A stretch of 64,000 bases of DNA, from NCBI RefSeq assembly GCF_025143825.1, contig NZ_CP083560.1:1240001-1304000 (forward strand), read 5' to 3'. Shown here piece after piece: positions 35,439 through 43,759 of the stretch. Under the pieces are notes generated by a model. It ran no database searches. It was given only the letters and a program-made list of their open reading frames with translations, and was not told where the DNA came from. How positions within the stretch are numbered: the stretch's first letter is position 1; the number at the start of each line of letters is the position of its first letter. Source of the DNA: Sulfitobacter sp. S223. GTDB lineage: Bacteria > Pseudomonadota > Alphaproteobacteria > Rhodobacterales > Rhodobacteraceae. Position numbers and translations under genes: made by a program.

Positions 35439-36701
35439 CTATTTGAAGACAGAGTCGGGTGCGTCAAGGCTGTCTGATCCTTCAATGGCAACGTGATCCA
35501 AGCCAAGCGTGGTCACCACACGCTCAATTGACCGTGTCTGGTCGATCAAGCCGTTCACGCCGCCCATAATCAAAGCTTCGCCAGCCGCATTGCCGCGCTC
35601 CAGCATCTGGTCATAGGCGAAACCGGCCTCTGCCGCTGTTTTGATGCGCGCCAGTGCCATCATTGTCGTGCCCAGCTTGCTGCGCATTTCGGCGTCCAAT
35701 GCGGCATCCGTAGCGGCGACCATGTCAGAGAGCGACGCACCGGTAACCAGTGTGCCATCGACACGGATATATTCACCAAGATAGACGTTTTGCACGCCCA
35801 GACCGTCAAAGTAGTGGCTGTTATGCGTGTTGTCAGAAAAACAGTCATGCTCTTCTTCGGGGTCGTTCAGCATTAAGCCCAGGCGCATCCGTTCGCCGGC
35901 TTGCTCCCCATAGGAAAGAGACCCCATGCCGGTCAGCATGGCTGAAATGCCAGCTGCTTCATTCGACATGACTTCGGCACGGGCAGCACCTTTGTCAGTC
36001 CATTGCGCCGCCATGTAATCAAGGTCGGAAACAAGCAACTCTGTTGCCGCGATCAGGTAATCGCCGCGTCGGTCACAGTTGCCATTCGAGCAGTCATCGC
36101 CTGTCGCGTAGTCTGTCCAGGGCCGGTTGCCCGCACCATCGTTATGGCCATTCAGGTCCTGACCCCAAAGCAGAAATTCTATCGCGTGATAGCCTGTGGC
36201 GACGTTTGCCTCGATACCGTCTGCCTCGTGCAGGGCTTCTGCGAGCAGCTTTGGTGTTATGTCGCTTGCATCAATTTGGCTGCCGGAGAGAGAGAATCTT
36301 GAGTTAGCCACCACATTGAGCGCGGCCAGTTCGTTTTCATCCGATGGCCCGCCATAAGAGGCATCCACATAGTCGATGAGACCTTCGTCCAAAGGCCATG
36401 CGTTCACTTTGCCTTCCCAGTCATCCACAATCGCATTGCCGAACCGGAACACTTCAGTCTGTTGATAGGGGACGCGCGCTGCGATCCATGCCTGCCGCGC
36501 AGCCGCAAGGTTTTCTGCGGACGGATCGGCCACCAGCGCCTCTACTGCTGCCTGTAGGCGCTGGGCCGTGATCAGGCTATCGCCATATGCTGCGGCGGCA
36601 ATGTCAGCATAGGTGTCAAGAACGTCAGCTTTTTCAACGGCCAGCGCGGGTACCGCTAAAGCCAGGAGTGCTGCGGTCGAAAGAAGAAGATGTCGGGTCA
36701 T
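35439..36701 (-). CDS. Imelysin family iron-regulated protein (IrpA-like)
   Basis: 420 residues with a Sec signal (MTRHLLLSTAALLALAVPAL, cut after ALA). The imelysin motif GYHAIEFLLWGQD is intact, with His172 and Glu175. Its repeats and Cys pair (DDCSNGNCDRR) fit the long IrpA/COG3487 type. Periplasmic, iron-regulated, probable iron-binding component. Twelve bases separate it from the upstream cysteine-rich gene. It is the first of the four conserved imelysin-set genes. Confidence 0.9.
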   Translation of the reverse strand: MTRHLLLSTAALLALAVPALAVEKADVLDTYADIAAAAYGDSLITAQRLQAAVEALVADPSAENLAAARQAWIAARVPYQQTEVFRFGNAIVDDWEGKVNAWPLDEGLIDYVDASYGGPSDENELAALNVVANSRFSLSGSQIDASDITPKLLAEALHEADGIEANVATGYHAIEFLLWGQDLNGHNDGAGNRPWTDYATGDDCSNGNCDRRGDYLIAATELLVSDLDYMAAQWTDKGAARAEVMSNEAAGISAMLTGMGSLSYGEQAGERMRLGLMLNDPEEEHDCFSDNTHNSHYFDGLGVQNVYLGEYIRVDGTLVTGASLSDMVAATDAALDAEMRSKLGTTMMALARIKTAAEAGFAYDQMLERGNAAGEALIMGGVNGLIDQTRSIERVVTTLGLDHVAIEGSDSLDAPDSVFK

Positions 36702-36713
36702 GTTTTATCCGTA

Positions 36714-37184
36714 TCAGTGAAGGGTCGGGGAATGAGGCGAGAGTTCGCGGGGCGCGCTGAGGTGCATCCGCTTGAGCGCGAGACCAAAATCGGCGGCAAG
36801 TGCTGCGATAAGTGGCGCGAAGTCAGGGCGCACCAGAAGGGTGGCGATCAGCATCGCGTCTTCGCGTTCCCCTTCGGTTGCTGTCGCGATGAAATTCGCA
36901 AAACAGGATTCATCGGACCCAAGGCATTTGCAGTGGATCGAATGGCGCATAAGCGGCCTGCGACCATGTTTGGCGCAGACGGAGCATAGCTCTTCAAGCG
37001 ATCTCACGGCCTTGTGCCCCTGAGCCGTGCCCAGACAGGTGGTGAAATCGTTTCGCACCTGCAATCGCGCATCCGCGCCATCGGACCAAAGCCGCAGGTA
37101 AATGACTGATGCGGCCTCAAGCCCACTAAGCTCGGCGATGAGGCCGACGGCAGCGCCGCCGCGCTTTTCCTGTGGGATGCTCAT
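36714..37184 (-). CDS. Cysteine-rich protein between hemP and the imelysin
   Basis: 156 residues, no signal peptide. Six cysteines cluster in the middle: Cys50, Cys67, Cys70, Cys85, Cys87 and Cys94, with His73, His81 and His84 between them (LCSVCAKHG, HSIHCKCLG). This pattern could hold a metal or an iron-sulfur cluster. I do not recognise the family. The start overlaps the hemP stop (ATGA) and the imelysin gene follows 12 bp later, so it belongs to the iron operon and probably acts in the cytoplasm. Confidence 0.75.
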   Translation of the reverse strand: MSIPQEKRGGAAVGLIAELSGLEAASVIYLRLWSDGADARLQVRNDFTTCLGTAQGHKAVRSLEELCSVCAKHGRRPLMRHSIHCKCLGSDESCFANFIATATEGEREDAMLIATLLVRPDFAPLIAALAADFGLALKRMHLSAPRELSPHSPTLH

Positions 37185-37345
37185 TTTGTCAGGATCAACT
37201 TGCCGGCGCGGGTGATGCGCAGGGTATAGGTCTGATCGTCCAGAACGATCTGGGCCTGATTGCTGCCTTCGGTGAGGTCGCGCGCGGCGTAGGTCGGGCC
37301 GATTGGGGTAGGCGCCTGTTTGGGGGGGGCCGATTGAATGCTCAT
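37181..37345 (-). CDS. hemP: Hemin uptake protein HemP
   Basis: 54 residues. It ends in the family signature YTLRITRAGKLILTK after an acidic QIVLDDQT stretch; the N-terminus is Pro-rich and variable, as usual in HemP. HemP is a small iron-responsive factor that in other proteobacteria is needed for induction of heme-uptake genes. It is the first gene of the iron operon and overlaps the next start by four bases. Confidence 0.9.
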   Translation of the reverse strand: MSIQSAPPKQAPTPIGPTYAARDLTEGSNQAQIVLDDQTYTLRITRAGKLILTK

Positions 37346-37513
37346 GACGCGCTCGTGCTGCGGTTGGTTGTGAAGCTGCGTGTCACGATCATTGGTGACG
37401 GCATCGATCGGTGCATGTTGCGTTCCTCAGGTGATTGGCGTGTTTCAGTTGCCGCCACGAATGTATCAGTGTGGCCAATTCGCATAACCTGAGTATTTTG
37501 GTAAGATATGTCA

Positions 37514-37534
37514 ATCCGACAAATTTAGTCGGAT
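37514..37534. promoter_or_regulatory. Candidate operator upstream of hemP
   Basis: Perfect inverted repeat ATCCGAC (37514-37520), 7-bp AT-only spacer, GTCGGAT (37528-37534). It lies about 170 bp before hemP. It could be bound by an iron regulator; it does not match the Irr ICE motif or a Fur box. Confidence 0.4.
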
Positions 37535-37639
37535 ATTAGATTTTTGAAAATTATTTCATTTTGAGAGTGTTAGCGAGAGGAGCTGCAGTGAAATGCCAGT
37601 GTCGCCAGCTTGCTTAACTGTGTGATGGCCAGAAAAATT

Positions 37640-37702
37640 GTGGCCGCCTCCATATGTCAAACCGGGAATGCATTATCACGGTTCTCAGTCGGGGGCGGCC
37701 AC
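37640..37702. repeat. 9-bp inverted repeat beyond the nitroreductase stop
   Basis: GTGGCCGCC (37640-37648) and GGCGGCCAC (37694-37702), perfect, 45 bp apart. It lies in the nitroreductase 3' region. Neither a typical terminator nor linked to any transposase I can see. Confidence 0.4.
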
Positions 37703-37738
37703 GGATCACTAGAATTTTGGCTCAATAAAGCCTTTGGT

Positions 37739-38380
37739 TCAGGCGACGGTAGACACAATCGTGTCGAGCGATTTGCGGACCTTTTTCATCGGCAGGAGCC
37801 AGTCATTCTCTGGATCGCGATAGCCCAACGGCAGCAAAACAACAGAACGCAGACCGCGTTCTTTGAGGCCAAGGATCTTATCGACGGCGGCTGGATCAAA
37901 TCCTTCCATCGGGGTGCTGTCTACTTCCTGCTCGGCCGCTGCGACCATCGCAATGCCCAAGGCGATATAGGCCTGCCGCGCGGCGTGGGCGTAGTTCACT
38001 TCGGGGTCACGGGGCACATAGCTTTTTTTGAGGTTGTCATAATAGGCGTGCAACATCGGCAGATCGCCACGGGCCTCGACGTTCAGGTCGACAACGTTAT
38101 CAATACGGGCTTCTGTGTAATCATCCCATGCAGCGAATACCAAGAGATGTGAGCCGTCAGTGATCTGGGCTTGATCCCCTGCGGCTTTGCGGATTTCGCT
38201 GCGGACTTCGGGATTTGTCACCACAATTAGCTCGAATGGTTGCGTGCCGCTAGAAGTCGGCGCCATACGGATCGCTTCGATGATTGCATCGACTTTATCC
38301 TGTGGCACTGGCTGGGCGGGGTCCATTTTTTTTGTGGCATAGCGCCAGTCCAATTGCTCGAGCAATGTCTTGTCAGTCAT
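37739..38380 (-). CDS. Nitroreductase family NAD(P)H-dependent oxidoreductase
   Basis: 213 residues, an FMN enzyme of the NfsB/YdgI type. Visible FMN-contact segments are the N-terminal RYATKKMDPAQPVP, then RMAPTSSGTQPFEL, and the C-terminal LLPLGYRDPENDW. No signal peptide. Substrates may be quinones or nitro compounds. It is divergent from an HxlR regulator, a pairing often seen for such enzymes, suggesting induction by reactive or electrophilic stress. Confidence 0.9.
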   Translation of the reverse strand: MTDKTLLEQLDWRYATKKMDPAQPVPQDKVDAIIEAIRMAPTSSGTQPFELIVVTNPEVRSEIRKAAGDQAQITDGSHLLVFAAWDDYTEARIDNVVDLNVEARGDLPMLHAYYDNLKKSYVPRDPEVNYAHAARQAYIALGIAMVAAAEQEVDSTPMEGFDPAAVDKILGLKERGLRSVVLLPLGYRDPENDWLLPMKKVRKSLDTIVSTVA

Positions 38381-38414
38381 TTTGTCGTCCTCTTGTCGGC
38401 ATTCGATGAATGCG

Positions 38415-38429
38415 GTATATTTTCGATAC
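38415..38429. promoter_or_regulatory. Candidate HxlR operator
   Basis: GTAT-N7-ATAC inverted repeat (38415-38418, 38426-38429) in the shared divergent region, 35 bp from the nitroreductase start. Short, so weak evidence. Confidence 0.3.
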
Positions 38430-38504
38430 TGACGATCTAATCAGCACTTAGAGGGGCCGCAAGTAGGCACATTTTTTAACCTCGGTCACACGGAGGGAAC
38501 CGAC

Positions 38505-38870
38505 ATGTTGGATTCTGAACAATGTCCTGATTGCAAAAGAATAAATGACGTCCTGTCGCGCGTCGGCGATCGGTGGAGCGTTCTTATTGTCATCTCGTTG
38601 GCGCAATACGGCACTCTTCGCTTTAATGAGCTAAAGCGGAACTTGGGTATCTCACAGCGGATGCTAAGCCTGACGTTAAAAGAGCTGGAGCGGGACGGGT
38701 TGGTAAATCGGACTTACCATCAGACAATCCCGCCCAAGGTGGAATACAACCTGACGCCTTTGGGGCAATCATTTCGAGAGCCAGTTGCAGCCTTGGGTGT
38801 CTGGGCGCTTAAAAATCTGCCTGTCATTGATGCGGCGCGCGAAACCTATGACGCTGCGGCGGACAAATAG
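38505..38870 (+). CDS. HxlR family transcription regulator
   Basis: 121 residues. The N-terminal Cys pair CPDC is followed by the typical HxlR winged HTH: VLSRVGDRWSVLIVISL, LRFNELKRNLGISQRMLSLTLKELERDGLV (in pieces) and the wing YNLTPLGQSF. Family members often sense redox or carbonyl stress through the N-terminal Cys (Cys7/Cys10 here). It is divergent from the nitroreductase and probably controls it. GGAGGG lies 10-15 bases before the ATG. Confidence 0.92.
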   Translation: MLDSEQCPDCKRINDVLSRVGDRWSVLIVISLAQYGTLRFNELKRNLGISQRMLSLTLKELERDGLVNRTYHQTIPPKVEYNLTPLGQSFREPVAALGVWALKNLPVIDAARETYDAAADK

Positions 38871-39208
38871 GCCAAGGAAGCAGGCTTAGAGCGGGGGCAA
38901 ATTTATCTGCGTTATGTCCGAGGCATGAATTGAACGTAGTCTGTCGGACATGGAGGCGCTGCTAGCCCGGAGTGGAGCGATGAGCACTTGTCACTTCAGT
39001 GTCGCACTCGAAGTTAGCGCGTTGCCGGATATTACCCCTTTGGTTTTCCTCTGAATCGGCTTCTCATTAACGCTAGTTTCCTCTGGCGGAGAACCGGCGA
39101 ACATAAACCGTCGGACGCTGCAGAAGAGCAGGTCACCATAAAGATTGATCCACGATCTTGTTTCGCAACATTTTGCAACAGATTTCCGGTATCGCCGCCT
39201 TCTGTGAA
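38871..39208. other. Gene-less stretch
   Basis: No gene or clear signal between the HxlR gene and queF. A 7-bp inverted repeat TGTCCGA (38915-38921) / TCGGACA (38944-38950) is the only structure noticed. Confidence 0.5.
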
Positions 39209-39670
39209 TTAACCCCGTCCGCGATATGGCGGTACGCCTTGGTCAGGAATCCACACGCCCTCTGGCATGGCACCCGTTTGCCAGAAAACATCAATCGGAA
39301 TGCCGCCACGGGGAAACCAATAGCCGCCGATCCGCAGCCATTGTGGGTTCAGAAAATCAACCAGCCGACGTGCAATCGAGACGGTACAATCTTCGTGAAA
39401 TGCGCCATGGTTGCGAAACGATCCAAGAAAGAGTTTGAGCGATTTGGATTCCACCAAAAACTCACCCGGCACATAGTCAATCACCAGATGTGCGAAATCT
39501 GGCTGGCCTGTCATCGGGCAAAGCGATGTGAATTCGGGGGCGGTGAAGCGCACGCAATAGGCGACATCCGATTGCGGGTTTGAAACCCGTTCTAACGTCG
39601 CCTCCTCGGGGGAGGACGGCAGATCGGTCTGTCCGCCCAGCTGTTTCAAATCACTGTAGATCGTTTCCAT
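39209..39670 (-). CDS. queF: NADPH-dependent preQ0 reductase QueF
   Basis: 153 residues, single-domain (type I) QueF. The catalytic nucleophile is Cys51 in [13 protein letters not shown], and the family motif ESKSLKLF (74-81) binds NADPH/substrate. It reduces preQ0 nitrile to preQ1, the fourth step of queuosine precursor synthesis. It starts 19 bp after queE and is the last gene of a queCDEF operon. Confidence 0.95.
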   Translation of the reverse strand: METIYSDLKQLGGQTDLPSSPEEATLERVSNPQSDVAYCVRFTAPEFTSLCPMTGQPDFAHLVIDYVPGEFLVESKSLKLFLGSFRNHGAFHEDCTVSIARRLVDFLNPQWLRIGGYWFPRGGIPIDVFWQTGAMPEGVWIPDQGVPPYRGRG

Positions 39671-39689
39671 GAACGTCTCCTTCTACGGG

Positions 39690-40400
39690 TCAGACCCCGC
39701 GTTTGTTTCCCCAAAGCAGGACGTGCAATTGCGGCAGGACCCGCGGTGCAAACCAGCTATCGTGAATCGTCTTGTCGACAAGCCACAAAAGCTTGTCTGC
39801 CAACCGCTGTGGATCAACTGGAACGTCTGGATCGACCTCCAGATTGCCGGGTTGCAGATAAAGCGGCAGGTCTGGGTATTTTTCTGCTGCTCCGCGCGCC
39901 CACGCATAATCCGTGTCGTCAAAGATCACGATCTTCATCACGACCGTACCCGCGCCCTCTGCCGCTTCAAGGCAAGCATCAAATGCGGCCCAATCCACGA
40001 CTTCTTTGCTTGAAGGTGGTTTGGGGCTGAGCACAAGCGTATCAAGATGCGCGAACCACGCCTTCGGGATCGACCCTTGGGTTTCACAGGCAAAGCGGTA
40101 GCCTTGCGCATGACCAAGAGCGATCAGCTGCGTAAAGTCCTGAATGGCCGGATTGCCGCCGGACAGGGACACTGTGAGCGGTACGCCTTTGGACAGCCGT
40201 TGGACCTCGGTCCAGACGGTATCGGTGTCCATTGCAGCCCAAGTGTGGCGATAGGCGGAGTCGACGGCATGCAAACTGTCGCACCAGGCACAGCGGTAAT
40301 CACATCCCCCCGTGCGCACAAAAACCGTTGGCTCACCGATCAGCGCCCCTTCGCCCTGTATCGTGGGCCCGAAGATTTCAGCGATCCGCAGCTGGCTCAT
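39690..40400 (-). CDS. queE: 7-carboxy-7-deazaguanine synthase QueE
   Basis: 236 residues, radical SAM enzyme. The cluster motif Cys33-x3-Cys37-x2-Cys40 is in [12 protein letters not shown], and [14 protein letters not shown] is typical of QueE. It converts carboxytetrahydropterin to CDG. Its start overlaps the queD stop by four bases. Confidence 0.95.
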   Translation of the reverse strand: MSQLRIAEIFGPTIQGEGALIGEPTVFVRTGGCDYRCAWCDSLHAVDSAYRHTWAAMDTDTVWTEVQRLSKGVPLTVSLSGGNPAIQDFTQLIALGHAQGYRFACETQGSIPKAWFAHLDTLVLSPKPPSSKEVVDWAAFDACLEAAEGAGTVVMKIVIFDDTDYAWARGAAEKYPDLPLYLQPGNLEVDPDVPVDPQRLADKLLWLVDKTIHDSWFAPRVLPQLHVLLWGNKRGV

Positions 40401-40750
40401 GGTCTATATTCCGCCCATGTCTTTGGCGTTTCGCTTACCTTCACGGCGCTGGTTTCAGGCCAACGTGCGCTACACCAGTCGTAGAAATGCTTGGCCATAT
40501 TCTCGCCGGTTGATGCCTCTTCCATAACGTCATTTAGGTGGCGGTGATCAAACCTGTCGTCGATGTAGGTCTTGAGTGGCTTCAATTCTCCGTAATCACG
40601 AACAAACCCGTCGCGATTTAATGTTTCAGACGCCAGCTCCACAACGACCACATAGTTGTGGCCATGTAGCCGCGCGCATTGGTGGTCATCGGGCAAATGC
40701 ACCAATTGGTGCGAGGCGGAAAAGTGGAACTCTTTCGTGATCCGGTACAT
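40397..40750 (-). CDS. queD: 6-carboxy-5,6,7,8-tetrahydropterin synthase QueD
   Basis: 117 residues starting [16 protein letters not shown]. Zinc ligands are His14, His29 and His31 (LHGHNY), with the catalytic Cys25. It makes carboxytetrahydropterin from dihydroneopterin triphosphate. The ATG shares one base with the queC stop (TGATG), so the longer ORF upstream is not used. Confidence 0.95.
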   Translation of the reverse strand: MYRITKEFHFSASHQLVHLPDDHQCARLHGHNYVVVVELASETLNRDGFVRDYGELKPLKTYIDDRFDHRHLNDVMEEASTGENMAKHFYDWCSARWPETSAVKVSETPKTWAEYRP

Positions 40751-41451
40751 CAGACACCGTCCTTTTTTGCGATTGCGGCGACCCAGAAATCCGGGTCCGC
40801 GTAGATCGTGGGGTCGGCAACTTGCGCCAAATGAAACGCCTCGCGCCGCTCGACGCAGGTGCCGCAGCGGCCGCAATGGGTCTCGCCGCCCTTGTAGCAG
40901 GACCAGGTGTCGGCAAAGGGGGTATTGTGCCGCGCGCCTTCCGTGACGATGTCAGCCTTTGAGCGATGCACAAACGGCGTGTAGAGCGACACATCCGCAT
41001 AACCATCCAACGCGGCTTTTTGCATGGTCTCGAATGCCTCCGTAAACTTGGGGCGACAGTCCGGGTAGATGAAATGATCCCCGCCATGCACGGCGGTAGC
41101 AACGGCATCGTCGCCATTTGCCGCCGCCACGCCAAAGGCTACTGTCAGCATAATGGCATTGCGGTTCGGCACGACTGTAATGCGCATGCTTTCTTCGGCG
41201 TAATGCCCGTCGGGCACATCAATATCGCTGGTTAGCGCCGATCCCGTGAGGGCAGCGCCGATCCCGCGCAGATCGATAATATCGTGGGGGACATCCAACT
41301 GCTGCGCACAGCGCGCCGCAAAATCCAACTCCTTGCGGTGGCGTTGGCCGTAGTCGAATGACACAAGGCGGGTGAGCTGTTGTTGTTGCGCGACCATGTA
41401 CGCTAGTGAAACGGAATCTAGCCCGCCAGAGCAGATGACAATTGTCTTCAT
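40750..41451 (-). CDS. queC: 7-cyano-7-deazaguanine synthase QueC
   Basis: 233 residues starting MKTIVICSGGLDSVS, with the PP-loop SGGLDS at 8-13. Four zinc cysteines lie in CYKGGETHCGRCGTC. It converts CDG to preQ0 using ATP and ammonia. The start codon at 41451 is set by the AAGGG box at 41460-41464, which is the 3' end of a preQ1-I riboswitch. First gene of queCDEF. Confidence 0.95.
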   Translation of the reverse strand: MKTIVICSGGLDSVSLAYMVAQQQQLTRLVSFDYGQRHRKELDFAARCAQQLDVPHDIIDLRGIGAALTGSALTSDIDVPDGHYAEESMRITVVPNRNAIMLTVAFGVAAANGDDAVATAVHGGDHFIYPDCRPKFTEAFETMQKAALDGYADVSLYTPFVHRSKADIVTEGARHNTPFADTWSCYKGGETHCGRCGTCVERREAFHLAQVADPTIYADPDFWVAAIAKKDGV

Positions 41452-41459
41452 TTTTATAA

Positions 41460-41495
41460 CCCTTGTTTTGATATCCGGGTAGGCTGCGACCGGAG
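41460..41495 (-). ncRNA. preQ1-I riboswitch controlling queCDEF
   Basis: On the minus strand, P1 is TCCGG / CCGGA, the L1 loop is TCGCAG, a C stands just before the 3' strand of P1 (the expected ligand-pairing base), and the tail CAAAACAAGGG can form the P2 pseudoknot with the loop. Loop and tail are identical to the known Thermoanaerobacter tengcongensis preQ1-I aptamer as I remember it, with one extra base in the loop. The AAGGG is also the queC ribosome binding site, so preQ1 binding should block translation. Confidence 0.88.
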
Positions 41496-41791
41496 TGAGG
41501 CCAGTTAGACCATTTCTTATCCAATGCCAAGTTCTATGAAACAACGCTTTGCGAGGATCAAACCATCGTAAGAGCGGACCAAACGCGTATCCTGCATTTG
41601 CGTTTGATTTGCACCACTCAAGTGGGAGACACGGTCATTTTGATAAGTCGTACCATGCCCGATATGTTTAAGGTCATAGGCCTTATAGACAGCTATCGCT
41701 TATGTAGACGCCTGTGCATAATGACTGCACCATGTCGGATCAACCGAATTGGATTTTTGAAACAGCGCCCAGTTTCCTGCCCGTTCTCACA

Positions 41792-42775
41792 TCAGAACAT
41801 GTGCATCCAGCGGATCATCATTGGCGATAAGCAGATTAGCAAAAGTACCGGCATCATGCATAGGGCCATGACCGCTGACATTTGTACCGGTAGACGGTTT
41901 GCCTTTTCTTGTGCGCGCAACTCACGGTCAAGACGCATGTCCGCCGAATAGCGGGTCAACGCGGTAGATACACTGGTCCCGAATTGATTGGACTGTAAAA
42001 TGACGCTGGAGAAGGCTGTCAGTTCCTGGACCCCAACACGTTCCGCCATGTCCAGCAAAGCGGCATCGCGTTCTTTACCGGCCTGAAGCTCTAACTGGAG
42101 TATGATGAATTCCTGCGAGATCTCGGGAGCAGCATGCGCCAGTTCATGCGAAACCCGCGTCATCGCCGCGTCAAAGCCAAGACCGGCTTCCATTGCAATC
42201 TGCAGAAGATCAAGGGCGTTTGGCAGGCTGTTTTCAATCGCCTGGCGGCGTTCTTTGATCCGGCCGTGCAACCAGATAGACGGCGCGTAAAATCCGACAA
42301 CCATCAGCAACGTCACGATTTGCAAGGCATTGATCCAAGTCACATTTTTCAGCAGGCTGGCAATGTTGAGCTGTACTTGGACGTTGGCGGGAAGCGCCAA
42401 TGCAATCAAGAAGAGCGCCGGTAGGAAAATGCCCATGATCATGCGGAAACCATAGAAGAGGCGCACGGCATTTTTGCCTTGTATGCCAGCGCGGCGCAGC
42501 TGTTTCCCCATTCGAGACCGCTCTTTACGGGATGTTGGTACGAAAGCCTTCAGTAGGCCATGCGGATCACTATCATCCCCCCGAATGAGGTCAAAGTCAG
42601 CTCCATGGGCCTGTTTGATGGGGCCTACACGCATGCGCCGGGTCGTTGCCGGTTCTTCTGCTATCATTCCTGACAGGCCTTGAACGATCACAAATACACT
42701 GATCGCGACACCTGCCATGATTAGGTAATCGGGTTGGGCAAGCAGAGTGCTCAGACTGGTTCGGATAAATTCCAT
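41792..42775 (-). CDS. tadC: Tad pilus inner-membrane platform protein TadC
   Basis: 327 residues, T2SSF domain. Hydrophobic segments occur near 16-36, about 120-140, 155-180 and 295-322; the cytoplasmic core has GLGFDAAMTRVSHELA and FSSVILQSNQFGTSVSTAL. With TadB it forms the platform on which the CpaF ATPase acts. Last gene of the Tad cluster, 15 bp after tadB. Confidence 0.9.
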   Translation of the reverse strand: MEFIRTSLSTLLAQPDYLIMAGVAISVFVIVQGLSGMIAEEPATTRRMRVGPIKQAHGADFDLIRGDDSDPHGLLKAFVPTSRKERSRMGKQLRRAGIQGKNAVRLFYGFRMIMGIFLPALFLIALALPANVQVQLNIASLLKNVTWINALQIVTLLMVVGFYAPSIWLHGRIKERRQAIENSLPNALDLLQIAMEAGLGFDAAMTRVSHELAHAAPEISQEFIILQLELQAGKERDAALLDMAERVGVQELTAFSSVILQSNQFGTSVSTALTRYSADMRLDRELRAQEKANRLPVQMSAVMALCMMPVLLLICLSPMMIRWMHMF

Positions 42776-42790
42776 TTCGATACCTTTCGT

Positions 42791-43759
42791 CTAAAACTTG
42801 AACTTGACCAACCGGTACAGGATCAAACCCTGTAGGAGGACCAAACCGCCAATTGCGGCTGCAAAGAGCGGGAAAATTGGATCGCCTCTTACATCGCCAT
42901 AAAAGGACGGCGAGGATAGCTCGATCGTCGTGTAAATGAAGATCGGCAAAGCGGTCAGGATCATGCCGCTCAGGCGGCCTTCTGCTGAAATCGCTTTGAT
43001 TTTCTTACGCATCGTGTGGCGGTCCCTGATCACTTGTGACAGCACGTTCAGGATTTTGGACAAATTGCCGCCTGTTCCATGTTGGATGCCAATGCTGACG
43101 GCAAGATAATTGGCATCTTCGGTCGCGACACGCTGCGCAAAATCATGAAATGCTGTGGCGACGTCATCTCCGTAATTGATCTGGTCTTGAATGATCCCAA
43201 ACTCCGTTCCGATAGGATCGCGCATGTCTTTGGCGACATTGGCGACCGTTACGGCGACCGGATGACCGACCTTGAGACCGCGGGACATGAGATCCAATGC
43301 GTCCGGAAGCTGATTGGTCAACTTCGCGAGGCGCGCTTCTTTCATTGCGATCAAAACAAATGCCGGCAAGATCAAAGCCGCTGCCGCGCTGGCCGCCAAT
43401 GCCAGCTCCAACACCAAGTATTGCGAAGCGACGACAAAGACCATCACACCAAAACAGATGATTGCGATGACGGCCAATAGGGGAGAAACAGTGACACCTG
43501 CTTGGATCAGTAGCCGGCGAAACTGCAGAATTGGGCCACCTTTTTTCTCGGTACCCGACATGGCCGGATCGCGAAGCAATTGCAGGATCTGCTCTGAAGA
43601 GGCTCCGCGCTGAATCATCTTCATGCGTCTGTTGCGGGCATCGCCTTGCGATTCCTGACGAAACAGAATTTGGGAAATTCCATCGCAGGCAAGCAAAACA
43701 CCCAGAAAGATCAACGCGTAGATCAGCAGGTTCACATCAAAAGTTTGAAGGTCGATCAT
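42791..43759 (-). CDS. tadB: Tad pilus inner-membrane platform protein TadB
   Basis: 322 residues, T2SSF domain. A hydrophobic N-terminus, then a double segment near 95-140, the core with MSRGLKVGHPVAVTVANVA and QHGTGGNLSKILNVLSQVIRDR, and a C-terminal pair of helices. Its ATG overlaps the cpaF stop by four bases, so it is translationally coupled to the ATPase. Confidence 0.92.
   Translation of the reverse strand: MIDLQTFDVNLLIYALIFLGVLLACDGISQILFRQESQGDARNRRMKMIQRGASSEQILQLLRDPAMSGTEKKGGPILQFRRLLIQAGVTVSPLLAVIAIICFGVMVFVVASQYLVLELALAASAAAALILPAFVLIAMKEARLAKLTNQLPDALDLMSRGLKVGHPVAVTVANVAKDMRDPIGTEFGIIQDQINYGDDVATAFHDFAQRVATEDANYLAVSIGIQHGTGGNLSKILNVLSQVIRDRHTMRKKIKAISAEGRLSGMILTALPIFIYTTIELSSPSFYGDVRGDPIFPLFAAAIGGLVLLQGLILYRLVKFKF

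Noticed and set aside
38915..38950. 7-bp inverted repeat TGTCCGA / TCGGACA
   Set aside because: Short, widely spaced and not linked to a gene start; probably chance.
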